A stretch of 39,614 bases of DNA from CAKUFA01 sp963646285 (GCA_963646285.1 CAVIWF010000020.1:1-39614); one strand, 5' to 3'; shown: positions 8,796-17,048, counted from the stretch's first letter. Notes: generated by a model not told the origin, from the letters alone. Numbers and translations are program-made.

Positions 8796-9896
8796 TTACT
8801 GCATTTTCAGGTAGGCCGTTACGAAGCCTTCCAGATTGCCGTCCATGACGTCCTCAATGTTGCCCACTTCATAGCCCGTGCGGTGATCCTTCACCATGGT
8901 ATAGGGCTGGAACACATAGGAGCGGATCTGGCTGCCCCATTCGATCTTCTTCATTTCGCCCTTAATGTCTGCCATTTGCTGTTCCTTTTCCCGTTCACGG
9001 ATTTCCAGCAGCTTGGCCTTCAACATCTTCAAGCAGGTTGCCCGGTTCTGCACCTGGTCACGCTCAGTCTGGCAGCTGACCACAATGCCGGAGGGGAAGT
9101 GGGTCATACGCACGGCAGAACTGGTCTTGTTCACGTTCTGTCCGCCTGCGCCGGAGGAGTGGTAAGTATCCACCCGCACATCCTTCATGTTGATTTCGAT
9201 TTCCCCATCATCGTCATCCAGAATGGGGGCAACGTCCAGCGAAGCAAAGGAGGTGTGGCGGCGGGCATTGGCATCGAAGGGGCTGATGCGCACCAGACGG
9301 TGCACGCCCTTTTCACCACGGAGGTAGCCATAAGCATGGTCGCCGCTGACCTCAAAGGTCACGGACTTAATGCCGGCTTCGTCCCCATCCAGCAGATCCA
9401 GCAGCTTCACCTGGAAGCCCATCTGCTCGCAGTACCGGGTGTACATGCGGTACAGCATCTGCGTCCAGTCCTGGGCTTCCGTTCCGCCGGCACCGGCATG
9501 GAGGGACAGAATGGCATCGGAATCGTCATAGTTGCCCCGCATCAGGGTTTCCAGCTCCAGGGCATCGGACTGCTCCTTCAGCTTGGTCAGCTCAATGCCG
9601 ATTTCCTCGCCCATGGCATCGTCGTTTTCTTCCTCCGCCAGGGAAATCATCACTTCAATGTCATCTGCCGTGGAAAGCAGCTTTTCGTAGTGCTCCAGCC
9701 GATCCTTCAGCTTGCCCAGCTTCTGGTTCACCTTGGCGGAATGATCAGCATCATTCCAGAATTCCGGCTGATTCATTTCCTCCGTCAGCTCATCGATCTG
9801 CTCCCGGATGTGATCCACATGCAGGGCTTCACCGGCGGTGGTAATTTGATTGCGGACGTTTTCCACGTCCCGGGCATATTGTTCCAGTTCCAGCAT
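8796..9896 (-). CDS. prfB: Peptide chain release factor 2 (no programmed frameshift)
   Basis: This 366-aa release factor ends translation at UGA and UAA. The stop-codon recognition tripeptide SPF is in RLVRISPFDANARRHTSF, and the peptidyl-tRNA hydrolysis motif GGQ is in SGAGGQNVNKT. SPF marks it as RF2 rather than RF1. It reads straight through in one frame. The region after about 25 codons, where most bacteria carry an in-frame UGA and a +1 frameshift that regulates RF2, reads ALHVDH and has no stop. It follows secA by 57 bases, a very common gene order. Confidence 0.97.
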   Translation of the reverse strand: MLELEQYARDVENVRNQITTAGEALHVDHIREQIDELTEEMNQPEFWNDADHSAKVNQKLGKLKDRLEHYEKLLSTADDIEVMISLAEEENDDAMGEEIGIELTKLKEQSDALELETLMRGNYDDSDAILSLHAGAGGTEAQDWTQMLYRMYTRYCEQMGFQVKLLDLLDGDEAGIKSVTFEVSGDHAYGYLRGEKGVHRLVRISPFDANARRHTSFASLDVAPILDDDDGEIEINMKDVRVDTYHSSGAGGQNVNKTSSAVRMTHFPSGIVVSCQTERDQVQNRATCLKMLKAKLLEIREREKEQQMADIKGEMKKIEWGSQIRSYVFQPYTMVKDHRTGYEVGNIEDVMDGNLEGFVTAYLKMQ

Positions 9897-9953
9897 TGTA
9901 CAGCGTATCCTCTCTTTGAAAGCGTGGGGTGTGTTTGTAGTGCCGTGGGGGGA

Positions 9954-12653
9954 TTATTCCGCCTGATCCTTGCCGCAGCAGTTCTTATACTTTTTGCCGC
10001 TGCCGCAGGGGCAGGGATCGTTCCGGCCAACCTTTTCCGAAGCCTTGACCCGCCGGGGCTGCTTAGGCTGATCGCCGCCTACCCGGGCTTCCACAGGCTT
10101 CACCTGCTGCACCCGCTCCGGCTGGCGCTGAATCCGTGCCTGATACAGGCGGCGCACCGTGTCCTCCTGAATCAGGTGATTCAGTTCGGCAAACATGGCA
10201 CCGGCCTCAATCTGGTACTCGGTGACAGGATTCTTGCCGCTGTAGGCACGGTAGCCAATGCCGTCACGGAGCTGATCCATGGCGTCAATATGATCCATCC
10301 AGCGGCGGTCGACGGAAACCAGCAGCATGGTGCGCTCGAATTCCCGCATATCCACGCCGATTTCCGTCAGTTCCTTCTCCCGCTCTTCATAGAAGGCGTG
10401 GGCATCCTGCTTCAATGCCTCGATGAAGGCTTCACGGCCGTTTTCATCTGCAATGGCCTTGCACTTCTCCACACAGCCGTGGTGCAGGCACAGGTTTTCC
10501 AGATAGTTGGTCAGCTGAGTCATATCCCAGTCCGCCCCATCCGGGTCAACGCAGAAGCGATCCATGGCGAAGTCGATGATCTTATCCGCCATGCGGGCAA
10601 CTGCTTCGTGCACGTTTTCGCCCATCAGTACCTGACGGCGCTGACGATAGATCACCTCACGCTGGCGGTTCATCACATCGTCATATTCCAGCACGTGCTT
10701 ACGAATGTCAAAGTTCCGGCCTTCAATCCGCTTCTGGGCAGCCTCGATCTGCTTGGTCAGCATGCCTGCCTGCAGGGGCTCGTCATCCTTGAGGCCCAGC
10801 CGTTCCACCATGGCGCCGATCCGCTCGGAACCGAACAGGCGCATCAGGTCATCTTCCAGGGAGATGAAGAACTGGGTGGAGCCGGGGTCGCCCTGACGAG
10901 CGGCACGGCCACGGAGCTGATTGTCGATCCGGCGGCTTTCATGCCGCTCTGTGCCAATGATGTGCAGACCGCCGGTTTGCAGCACCCGCTCGTGCTCCGC
11001 ATCAGTTTCCTTCTTGAACTGGGCATACAGCTCGTTGTAGCGGCTGCGGGCTGCCAGTACTTCTTCCGCCACTTCCTCATTATGGCCGGTGGCGTTCTCG
11101 ATCATTTCATCATCGAAGCCTTCCTGCCGCATGGCCCGGCGTGCCAGGAAGTCCGCATTGCCGCCCAGAAGAATATCCGTACCACGGCCAGCCATATTGG
11201 TGGCGATGGTCACAGCACCCCAATGACCAGCCTGTGCCACGATTTCAGCTTCCTTGGCATGGTTCTTGGCATTCAGCACTTCGTGGGGAATGTTTCTGCG
11301 GCGCAGAAGGGTGGACAGCATTTCACTGGTTTCCACCGTGACGGTGCCCACCAGCACAGGCTGTCCCTTGGCGTGATGCTCCTCAATGGCGGCAAGCACG
11401 GCGTTAAACTTGGCTGCCTTGTTCTTGTACACCATGTCGTCCAAGTCCTTGCGGATATTGGGCTTGTTGGTGGGAATCTCCACCACGTCCAGGCTGTAAA
11501 TACCCTGGAACTCGGTTTCTTCCGTCTTGGCGGTACCGGTCATACCAGCCAGCTTTTCATACATGCGGAAATAATTCTGGAAAGTGATGGTGGCCAGGGT
11601 CTTACTTTCCCGCTCCACCTTCACATGCTCCTTGGCTTCAATGGCCTGATGGAGGCCTTCGGAGTACCGGCGGCCAATCATCAACCGTCCAGTGAACTCA
11701 TCCACAATGACCACCTGACCGTTCTGCACCACGTAATCCACGTCACGCTTCATCAGCACATTGGCACGGAGGGCGCAGTTGATGTGGTGGTTCAGCTCGG
11801 CATTCTCGGCATCGTTCAGATTTTCAATTTCGAAGGCACGCTCCACCTTCTGGGCGCCTTCATCCGTCAGGGCAACGGACTTCTTCTTTTCGTCCACGGT
11901 GTAGTGCTCATCCCGCTTCAGGTTCCGCACCACCATGTCCGCCTTTTCATAAAGGACGGTGCTCTTTTCTCCCTGACCGGAAATGATCAAGGGGGTACGG
12001 GCTTCATCAATCAGGATGGAGTCCACTTCGTCCACAATGGCATAATGATGGCCGCGCTGGGTCAGCTCCGTCTTGCGGATGACCATGTTATCCCGCAGGT
12101 AGTCAAAGCCCAGCTCGTTATTGGTGCCGTAGGTAATGTCGCAGGCATAGGCCTTACGGCGTGCAGCGCTGTCCATATCGTGAACGATCAAGCCCACGCT
12201 AAGACCCAGGAACCGGTGTACCTTGCCCATCCACTCACTGTCACGGCGAGCCAGATAATCGTTCACCGTTACCACGTGAACGCCCTTACCGCTAAGTGCA
12301 TTCAGGTAGGAAGGCAGGGTAGCCACCAGGGTTTTGCCTTCACCGGTTTTCATCTCGGCAATACGTCCCTGATGCAGCACAATGCCGCCCAGCAGCTGCA
12401 CATGGTAAGGACGCATGCCCAGCACCCGGTCGTCTGCCTCACGGATGGTAGCGAAAGCTTCCGGCAGAATATCGTCTTCCGTTTCGCCGTTTTGCAGCCG
12501 CTGACGGAATTCATCCGTCTTGGCCCGGAGCTGCTCATCCGTCAGCTTCCGGTATTCATCCTCCAGGGCTTCCACAGCCTCCACGGTTTTGCGGAGTTTT
12601 TTAATTTCCGCATCCTTCCCGCCTCCCAGCAGGCGCTTTACAAAATCAAGCAT
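9954..12653 (-). CDS. secA: Preprotein translocase ATPase SecA
   Basis: This 899-aa motor drives secreted proteins through SecYEG. It shows Walker A (MKTGEGKT, residues 101-108), the DEAD-type Walker B region (IVDEVDSILIDEARTPLIISG), the helicase motifs TNMAGRGTDILLGGN and RGRAARQGDPGST, and the C-terminal zinc motif CPCGSGKKYKNCCG that binds SecB or lipid. The length is normal. The ATG at 12653 has AAGGAG 7 bases upstream. It is the first gene of the long minus-strand run and has its own promoter. Confidence 0.98.
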   Translation of the reverse strand: MLDFVKRLLGGGKDAEIKKLRKTVEAVEALEDEYRKLTDEQLRAKTDEFRQRLQNGETEDDILPEAFATIREADDRVLGMRPYHVQLLGGIVLHQGRIAEMKTGEGKTLVATLPSYLNALSGKGVHVVTVNDYLARRDSEWMGKVHRFLGLSVGLIVHDMDSAARRKAYACDITYGTNNELGFDYLRDNMVIRKTELTQRGHHYAIVDEVDSILIDEARTPLIISGQGEKSTVLYEKADMVVRNLKRDEHYTVDEKKKSVALTDEGAQKVERAFEIENLNDAENAELNHHINCALRANVLMKRDVDYVVQNGQVVIVDEFTGRLMIGRRYSEGLHQAIEAKEHVKVERESKTLATITFQNYFRMYEKLAGMTGTAKTEETEFQGIYSLDVVEIPTNKPNIRKDLDDMVYKNKAAKFNAVLAAIEEHHAKGQPVLVGTVTVETSEMLSTLLRRRNIPHEVLNAKNHAKEAEIVAQAGHWGAVTIATNMAGRGTDILLGGNADFLARRAMRQEGFDDEMIENATGHNEEVAEEVLAARSRYNELYAQFKKETDAEHERVLQTGGLHIIGTERHESRRIDNQLRGRAARQGDPGSTQFFISLEDDLMRLFGSERIGAMVERLGLKDDEPLQAGMLTKQIEAAQKRIEGRNFDIRKHVLEYDDVMNRQREVIYRQRRQVLMGENVHEAVARMADKIIDFAMDRFCVDPDGADWDMTQLTNYLENLCLHHGCVEKCKAIADENGREAFIEALKQDAHAFYEEREKELTEIGVDMREFERTMLLVSVDRRWMDHIDAMDQLRDGIGYRAYSGKNPVTEYQIEAGAMFAELNHLIQEDTVRRLYQARIQRQPERVQQVKPVEARVGGDQPKQPRRVKASEKVGRNDPCPCGSGKKYKNCCGKDQAE

Positions 12654-12742
12654 ATTTTATCTCCTTAATCATTGGATCATCATCTGTCCGGTCAAGGCCA
12701 AAGCCAGGAACGGGGAGCCCATAGCATGGAAACTCAAGGTAT

Positions 12743-12771
12743 AGTATACCATTAAACCCCTGTTCCTTCAA
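12743..12771 (-). promoter_or_regulatory. Promoter of secA operon
   Basis: On the minus strand, TTGAAG (12766-12771) and TATACT (12743-12748) are separated by 17 bases, with TGG just before the -10 (extended -10). It is about 90 bases upstream of the secA start and is the only good promoter I see before the ten-gene run. Confidence 0.7.
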
Positions 12772-12821
12772 GAAAATATTGAAAGAACTGCCCATCGCCA
12801 TCGTGGCAGGCGGAAGCAGAC

Positions 12822-12859
12822 AAAAAGCCTCCCCCAAGGCAGTCAGCTTCGGGGGAGGC
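12822..12859 (-). terminator. Rho-independent terminator of the redoxin operon
   Basis: A perfect 9-bp stem (GCCTCCCCC at 12827-12835 with GGGGGAGGC at 12851-12859) is followed on the minus strand by five Ts (12822-12826). It lies 23 bases after the redoxin stop and separates that operon from secA. Confidence 0.9.
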
Positions 12860-12881
12860 AGAAGAAAGGTGGAAGAGTGTC

Positions 12882-13859
12882 TTACTTGACGACATCGGCG
12901 GCAAGAGCCTGATCAATCAGCTCCTGCAGGGCCTTTGCCTGATTTTCACCGGTGATGGCGCCCACAATGGGATCGCCGACGATATTGCCCATCCGATCAA
13001 CCACATAGGTGGTGGGGTAAGCGTAAATGTTCTCGGTGAACTGACCGGCTTCGCTGTCGGCGGCGAAGTACACGTTCTGGTAGGTAGCGTTCTTCTTTTC
13101 CAGCACAGCCTTGGCTTCTGCAATGGCATCCGCATTTCCGTCCAGGGTGAAGGCGTTGATGCCGATCAGGGCACCGCCCTTTTCAGCCAGTTCCTTGTTC
13201 ATGGCATCCAGCTCGCTCAGCTCGCCTACGCAGGGGCTGCAAGTGGTGAACCAGAAGTTGACCACCGTGACCGCATTGGCCGCAAAGAGCTCGCTGCTGT
13301 TCACTGCATTGCCGTCCAGATCCATGCCTTCAAAAGCAGGGAACTTTACCGCATTGTCATCCATGGTAACGGTCACACCTGCTGCATCGGCAGGCACTTC
13401 CATGGCACTGTCCGTGGAGACTACCATGCTTGCATCCGCAGGCACGCTCATGGTGCCGGTGTTGCCGTCAATGGCATCCTGCTTGGCATTGGGATACATG
13501 GCCAACAGAGCTTCCACGTCTTCCTCAATGGTCTTGATTTTTTCTGCTTCCCCGGTGATCAGAGTCAGCTCCTCCGCCGTAAACTGATCCTTGGCAGACT
13601 CAATGGTATCCAGCAGGAATTTGCCGTAGTTCTCCCCCGTTGCAACGGAGATCATGGCCTTATCCTTGTCCATGGCCATGAAAACCTTTTCCCACAGGGC
13701 AGCATTCTCGGCAAGAATGGCGTTTTCCTGATCCTTCAGTTCCAGATACTTGGCGGCAGCTTCTTCCGCCGTCATGGTGGCGTCAGTCTCTGCCCAGGCT
13801 GTGAGGGTCATGCTACATACCAGCACAAGGGTCAGCACCGTCATTAGAAATTTCTTCAT
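12882..13859 (-). CDS. Secreted TlpA/ResA-like redoxin with N-terminal helical domain
   Basis: This 325-aa protein has a Sec signal peptide (residues 1-23, ending AWA-E) and no lipobox, so it should be free outside the membrane. Residues 28-125 form a charged, helix-rich region of unknown role. Residues 170-320 are a thioredoxin fold of the TlpA type with the active site WFTTCSPC (C207, C210) and the cis-proline segment AYPTTYVV. TlpA-type proteins exchange dithiols in extracytoplasmic proteins or assist cytochrome maturation; the target here is unknown. Its ATG overlaps the stop of the polyferredoxin gene by 4 bases, so it probably receives electrons from that protein. Confidence 0.9.
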   Translation of the reverse strand: MKKFLMTVLTLVLVCSMTLTAWAETDATMTAEEAAAKYLELKDQENAILAENAALWEKVFMAMDKDKAMISVATGENYGKFLLDTIESAKDQFTAEELTLITGEAEKIKTIEEDVEALLAMYPNAKQDAIDGNTGTMSVPADASMVVSTDSAMEVPADAAGVTVTMDDNAVKFPAFEGMDLDGNAVNSSELFAANAVTVVNFWFTTCSPCVGELSELDAMNKELAEKGGALIGINAFTLDGNADAIAEAKAVLEKKNATYQNVYFAADSEAGQFTENIYAYPTTYVVDRMGNIVGDPIVGAITGENQAKALQELIDQALAADVVK

Positions 13860-14800
13860 GGTTGTTCCTCCTGTTCTTTGGGTTGATTGATTTTCTGCGG
13901 CTCACAGGCCGCTGCCTTATCTTTACCAGTGCCAAAGCCGTAGCGATAGCACACGGCATTGGTTGGGCAGGCACGGATACACATTCCGCATCGGATGCAC
14001 TCGGTGTGGTTGGGGGTTTTGGTCACGTCCACGTCCATCTTGCAGGCTTTGGCGCACTTCCCGCAGGAGACGCACTTGTGCTTATCCACCTTCATCTGGC
14101 ACAGGGAAACTTTGTTCATCAGGGCGTAAATGGCGCCCAAGGGACAAAGCCACTTGCAGAAAGGCCGGTAGAACAGCACGCTGAGAATGACCACTGCCGT
14201 CAGCACGAAGAACTTCCAGGCGAACAGATCCCCCAGAGCCTCCCGTATGCCGGAATTCACAATGGACAGGGGAATGGCGCCTTCCAGCACGCCCTGAGGA
14301 CAAAGGTACTTGCAGAAGAAGGGATCCCCCATGCCCACGTCATTCACTGCCAGTGCCGGCAGCAGAATGACCATTACCAGCAAGATGATGTACTTCAGGT
14401 AGGTCAAGGGTTTCAGCTTCCTGGTGGAAAGCTTCTTACTGGGGATCTTATGCAGCAGCTCCTGAAACCAGCCGAAGGGGCACAGGAACCCGCAGATGAA
14501 CCGCCCCAGCAGCACGCCGAACAAGATCAGAATGCCTACAATATAATAGGAAAAGCTGAACTTGGAAGAGCCGATCACCGCCTGCAGGGAGCCGATGGGA
14601 CATGCGCCGGTAGCCGCCGGGCAGGAGTAGCAGTTCAGCCCGGGGACACAGACGGTTTTTGCATCCCCACGGTACAGGGTGCCCTTGAAAAAGTTGGGCA
14701 AATGAATGTTGGTCAGCAGGGTGGCCGCCGCCTGCATCCATCCCCGGAAGCGGGCAAAAAAGTGAGATACGCCTGAAAACTTCTTACCCAATGCCCACAC
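13856..14800 (-). CDS. NapH-like membrane polyferredoxin
   Basis: This 314-aa integral membrane protein has several hydrophobic segments and many cysteines. Two FLCP/WLCP turns (FICGFLCPFGWF and FCKWLCPLGA) mark the NapH/RdxA/YccM family. Two classical [4Fe-4S] motifs follow in the cytoplasmic tail, CVSCGKCAKACK and CIRCGMCIRACP. A cysteine cluster near residues 51-67 (CVPGLNCYSC, ACP) and FCKYLCPQG add further possible ligands. Such proteins carry electrons across the membrane. The GTG at 14800 lies inside the end of the CXXC peptide gene, which suggests coupling; a TTG at 14791 is an alternative start. The context points to reduction of the secreted redoxin. Confidence 0.9.
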   Translation of the reverse strand: MWALGKKFSGVSHFFARFRGWMQAAATLLTNIHLPNFFKGTLYRGDAKTVCVPGLNCYSCPAATGACPIGSLQAVIGSSKFSFSYYIVGILILFGVLLGRFICGFLCPFGWFQELLHKIPSKKLSTRKLKPLTYLKYIILLVMVILLPALAVNDVGMGDPFFCKYLCPQGVLEGAIPLSIVNSGIREALGDLFAWKFFVLTAVVILSVLFYRPFCKWLCPLGAIYALMNKVSLCQMKVDKHKCVSCGKCAKACKMDVDVTKTPNHTECIRCGMCIRACPTNAVCYRYGFGTGKDKAAACEPQKINQPKEQEEQP

Positions 14801-14930
14801 ACTCCAGACATATCTTGATGGCCTTGCTCAGCACCGTGTCAGCCTCACCCCGCCATGCCCCATAACAAATCATCACAACACCGGCAGACAGCAGCAGACA
14901 CTGGAAAAAGCGTTTCTTTCCGTGGCTCAA
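14784..14930 (-). CDS. CD1871A-like CXXC micro-protein, membrane-anchored
   Basis: This 48-aa protein has a basic N-terminus (GKKR), one membrane segment (about residues 9-25) and the C-terminal tail KAIKICLECVGIG with a CXXC pair. It matches what I know of the clostridial CD1871A family of CXXC peptides, whose function is unknown. The start is the TTG at 14930, with GGAAGGAG 8 bases upstream; no ATG is suitably placed. By the positive-inside rule the CLEC tail should face outward, like the redoxin encoded two genes later. Its last 17 bases overlap the polyferredoxin gene. I infer that it is a thiol relay or assembly partner between the polyferredoxin and the redoxin. Confidence 0.8.
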   Translation of the reverse strand: MSHGKKRFFQCLLLSAGVVMICYGAWRGEADTVLSKAIKICLECVGIG

Positions 14931-14960
14931 GCACCTCACTCCTTCCGTTTTCCTGAGGCC

Positions 14961-14993
14961 ATCATAGCACAAGGAAGGTAAAGTCCCTGTTAA
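14961..14993 (-). promoter_or_regulatory. Promoter of CXXC peptide/polyferredoxin/redoxin operon
   Basis: On the minus strand, an extended -10 (TGC before TATGAT, 14961-14966) lies 21 bases after TTAACA (14988-14993). The TTAACA is part of the shared inverted repeat. The long spacer suggests that activation by a bound regulator is needed. Confidence 0.55.
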
Positions 14994-15008
14994 GAAAAGA
15001 AACTTAAC
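14989..15008. promoter_or_regulatory. Shared inverted-repeat operator
   Basis: GTTAAG (14989-14994) and CTTAAC (15003-15008) form a perfect inverted repeat around the 8-base spacer AAAAGAAA. One arm overlaps the -35 region of each divergent promoter. I infer that it binds the neighbouring response regulator. Confidence 0.55.
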
Positions 15009-15035
15009 ACAAACCTTATCTCCTGCTGGTATAAT
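15004..15035 (+). promoter_or_regulatory. Promoter of two-component genes
   Basis: TGG followed by TATAAT (15030-15035) makes an extended -10. TTAACA (15004-15009) lies 20 bases upstream. The gene starts at 15082 with AAGGAG 8 bases before the ATG. Confidence 0.65.
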
Positions 15036-15081
15036 AGAACAGAACCAGAGGGAATGCAAGATGAAATAAGGAGAATGACCC

Positions 15082-15759
15082 ATGCGGTTTTTGGTTGTTG
15101 AAGATGAACAAGAACTGTGCCAGACCATTGCCCAAAGCCTGCGCCGCCTGGCCTACAGTGTGGACTGCTGCTATGACGGAACCAAGGCATTGGAAATGCT
15201 GGAAGTGGAGCGGTACGATCTGGTGGTGCTGGATTTGAACCTGCCTGGCAGAGACGGCATGACGGTGCTGCGGCTGTTCCGGCAAAGTGACCGAGAAACC
15301 CCGGTGCTGATCCTTTCTGCCCGCAGTGAAGTGATGGACAAGGTGGAAGGGCTGGATGCAGGCGCTAATGATTATCTGGCCAAGCCCTTCCACTTGGCGG
15401 AGCTGGAGGCACGGATCCGCAGCCTGACCCTGCGCCAGTTTACCCAGCAGGAAACGGTGCTCCACTGCGGTGACATCGCCTTTGACACCCGGAGCAGAAC
15501 GGCGGCTGTCCACGGACAGGTGCTGCCCCTGACCCGGAAGGAAACCGGCATTCTGGAATACCTGATGCTGCATCAGGGGCGGCCAGTCAGTCAGGAAGAG
15601 CTGATGGAGCACGTATGGGACAGCGGGGCGGACAATTTCAGCAATGCCATTCGGGTGCACATCTCCGCCCTGCGAAAAAAGCTGCGGGGCGCACTGGATT
15701 ATGATCCCATTCGCAACCGCATTGGCGAAGGGTATGTGATGGGAGGTGAAGCACCGTGA
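15082..15759 (+). CDS. OmpR/PhoB-family response regulator
   Basis: This 225-aa protein has a receiver domain with acidic pocket VVEDE, phospho-acceptor D51 in VVLDLNLPG and K101 in YLAKPF. A winged-helix DNA-binding domain follows (about 125-222; LTRKETGILEYLM, NAIRVHISALRKKL, RIGEGYVM). It should be phosphorylated by the kinase encoded next, whose GTG overlaps this stop by 4 bases. The overall type resembles VncR of streptococci. It is divergent from the redoxin operon and shares its promoter region, so that operon is its likely target, together with its own gene. Confidence 0.95.
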   Translation: MRFLVVEDEQELCQTIAQSLRRLAYSVDCCYDGTKALEMLEVERYDLVVLDLNLPGRDGMTVLRLFRQSDRETPVLILSARSEVMDKVEGLDAGANDYLAKPFHLAELEARIRSLTLRQFTQQETVLHCGDIAFDTRSRTAAVHGQVLPLTRKETGILEYLMLHQGRPVSQEELMEHVWDSGADNFSNAIRVHISALRKKLRGALDYDPIRNRIGEGYVMGGEAP

Positions 15760-16874
15760 AGCGGCTTTCCCTGCAATGGCGCATTACCCTGCTGACTGCC
15801 CTGCTCATTGGCGTTACCTGCATTGCCATGATGCTGCTCATGTGCTTCTCCGGCAACCATTACATGGATGCCATCGGCACCTCCATGCAGGACTACACAG
15901 CCGATGGCACCGTTGCCTTTGACCCGGATCCCGGCATCCACGAAGAGCTTACCATTGTGATTCTGGATGCCAAGGAAGGCTTCCGTGCCACCAACTGGTA
16001 CATTACGGCGGCGGTCACCCTGCTCAGCGGCGTAATGGCTTACTTTGTCAGTGGTCAGGCTTTGAAGCCCCTTCGCACCTTTGCTACTCAGGTGGAAAAG
16101 GTGCAGATGAACAACCTGGCAGACATGCGCATCAATGAGGACACCCTGCCGGAGTTTCGTCAGCTGAGCCATTCCTTTAATGAAATGCTGGAGCGGCTGA
16201 ACAGTGCCTTTGCCGCCCAGAAGCAGTTTACCGGCAATGCTGCCCACGAGCTGCGCACACCTTTGGCGCTGATGCAGGCCAAGCTGGAGCTTTTCTCTGC
16301 CGAGCATCCCCAAATGATGCCGGAAACAGCCACCTTTCTGTCCTCCCTGAAAGAGCAGATGGAGCGACTGACCCAAATGACCAAAACCCTGCTGGAAATG
16401 AGCAACCTCCAATCCCTGCCCAGAAAGGATCAAATCCAGCTGGAACCCATGATGGAAGAAATCTGCGATGATCTGGTGCCTCTGGCAGAGAAGCAGCACA
16501 TCACCCTGTGCCACGAAGGAGACGGCACCCTTGTGGGCAGCGACATGCTGATCTACCGTCTGCTGTACAACCTGACGGAAAACGCCGTCAAGTACAACCG
16601 TTCCGGGGGCAGCGTCCGCATCACTGCCCGGCAGGAAGAGGACAAATTGCTGGTTGCCGTGGAGGATACGGGCATGGGCATTCCGGCGCAGTATCACCAA
16701 AGCATTTTCCAGCCCTTCTTCCGGGTGGATCAATCCCGGAGCCGCAGCTGCGGAGGAGCCGGGCTGGGACTGTCCCTGGCATGGGAAATTGTCAAGCTCC
16801 ACGGCGGCAGCATTCAGGTGGCGGAAAGCAGCGAGGAGGGCACAAGGATTGTGACGGAACTGCCGCTTGCCTGA
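15756..16874 (+). CDS. Sensor histidine kinase
   Basis: This 372-aa kinase has two membrane segments (about residues 10-30 and 82-102) around a short extracellular loop of about 50 residues, a HAMP-like linker (QALKPLRTFATQVE), the phospho-acceptor H164 in FTGNAAHELRTPLALM, and an HATPase domain with N-box NLTENAVKYN, DTGMGIP and GGAGLGLSLAWEI. The loop is rich in acidic and small residues and has no cysteine, so direct thiol sensing there is unlikely; the signal is unknown. The GTG start overlaps the regulator gene and has GGGAGG 9 bases upstream. Confidence 0.94.
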   Translation: MKRLSLQWRITLLTALLIGVTCIAMMLLMCFSGNHYMDAIGTSMQDYTADGTVAFDPDPGIHEELTIVILDAKEGFRATNWYITAAVTLLSGVMAYFVSGQALKPLRTFATQVEKVQMNNLADMRINEDTLPEFRQLSHSFNEMLERLNSAFAAQKQFTGNAAHELRTPLALMQAKLELFSAEHPQMMPETATFLSSLKEQMERLTQMTKTLLEMSNLQSLPRKDQIQLEPMMEEICDDLVPLAEKQHITLCHEGDGTLVGSDMLIYRLLYNLTENAVKYNRSGGSVRITARQEEDKLLVAVEDTGMGIPAQYHQSIFQPFFRVDQSRSRSCGGAGLGLSLAWEIVKLHGGSIQVAESSEEGTRIVTELPLA

Positions 16875-16908
16875 ACATTCAGGCGGATGCACACGCCTTT
16901 GGGGTGCG

Positions 16909-16930
16909 CCGTTCGGAACTCCGTTCGGAA
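16909..16930. repeat. Tandem 10-bp direct repeat
   Basis: CCGTTCGGAA occurs at 16909-16918 and again at 16921-16930, a 12-base period. It lies between the kinase stop and the M24 peptidase promoter; a regulator site is possible but unproven. Confidence 0.6.
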
Positions 16931-16943
16931 GGATTGCATCTCT

Positions 16944-16985
16944 TTGAAAAAAAACCTTTTCAAGGAGAATGTTTTATGATACAAT
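16944..16985 (+). promoter_or_regulatory. Promoter with inverted repeat upstream of the M24 peptidase
   Basis: TGA before TACAAT (16980-16985) makes an extended -10, with TTTTCA (16957-16962) 17 bases upstream. The -35 is one arm of a perfect inverted repeat, TTGAAAA (16944-16950) and TTTTCAA (16957-16963), which could be an operator. Confidence 0.5.
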
Positions 16986-17048
16986 GGTTTGCGGACTTTT
17001 TTGCCTGCCCGCAGGCAGAAAGATCTACGGAAAGGCAAGTGAAATGTC

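Noticed and set aside
8208..12668. A 1486-codon open frame on the plus strand, antisense to secA, prfB and the DUF1461-like gene
   Set aside because: It has no ribosome site and no recognisable domain, it starts inside another gene, and it mirrors the codon bias of secA. Similar long antisense frames oppose nadE, the M42 gene and the mutase.
17002..17017. Hairpin TGCCTG-CCCG-CAGGCA as a terminator
   Set aside because: It is followed by GAAAGATC on the plus strand and by As on the minus strand, so there is no U-run.
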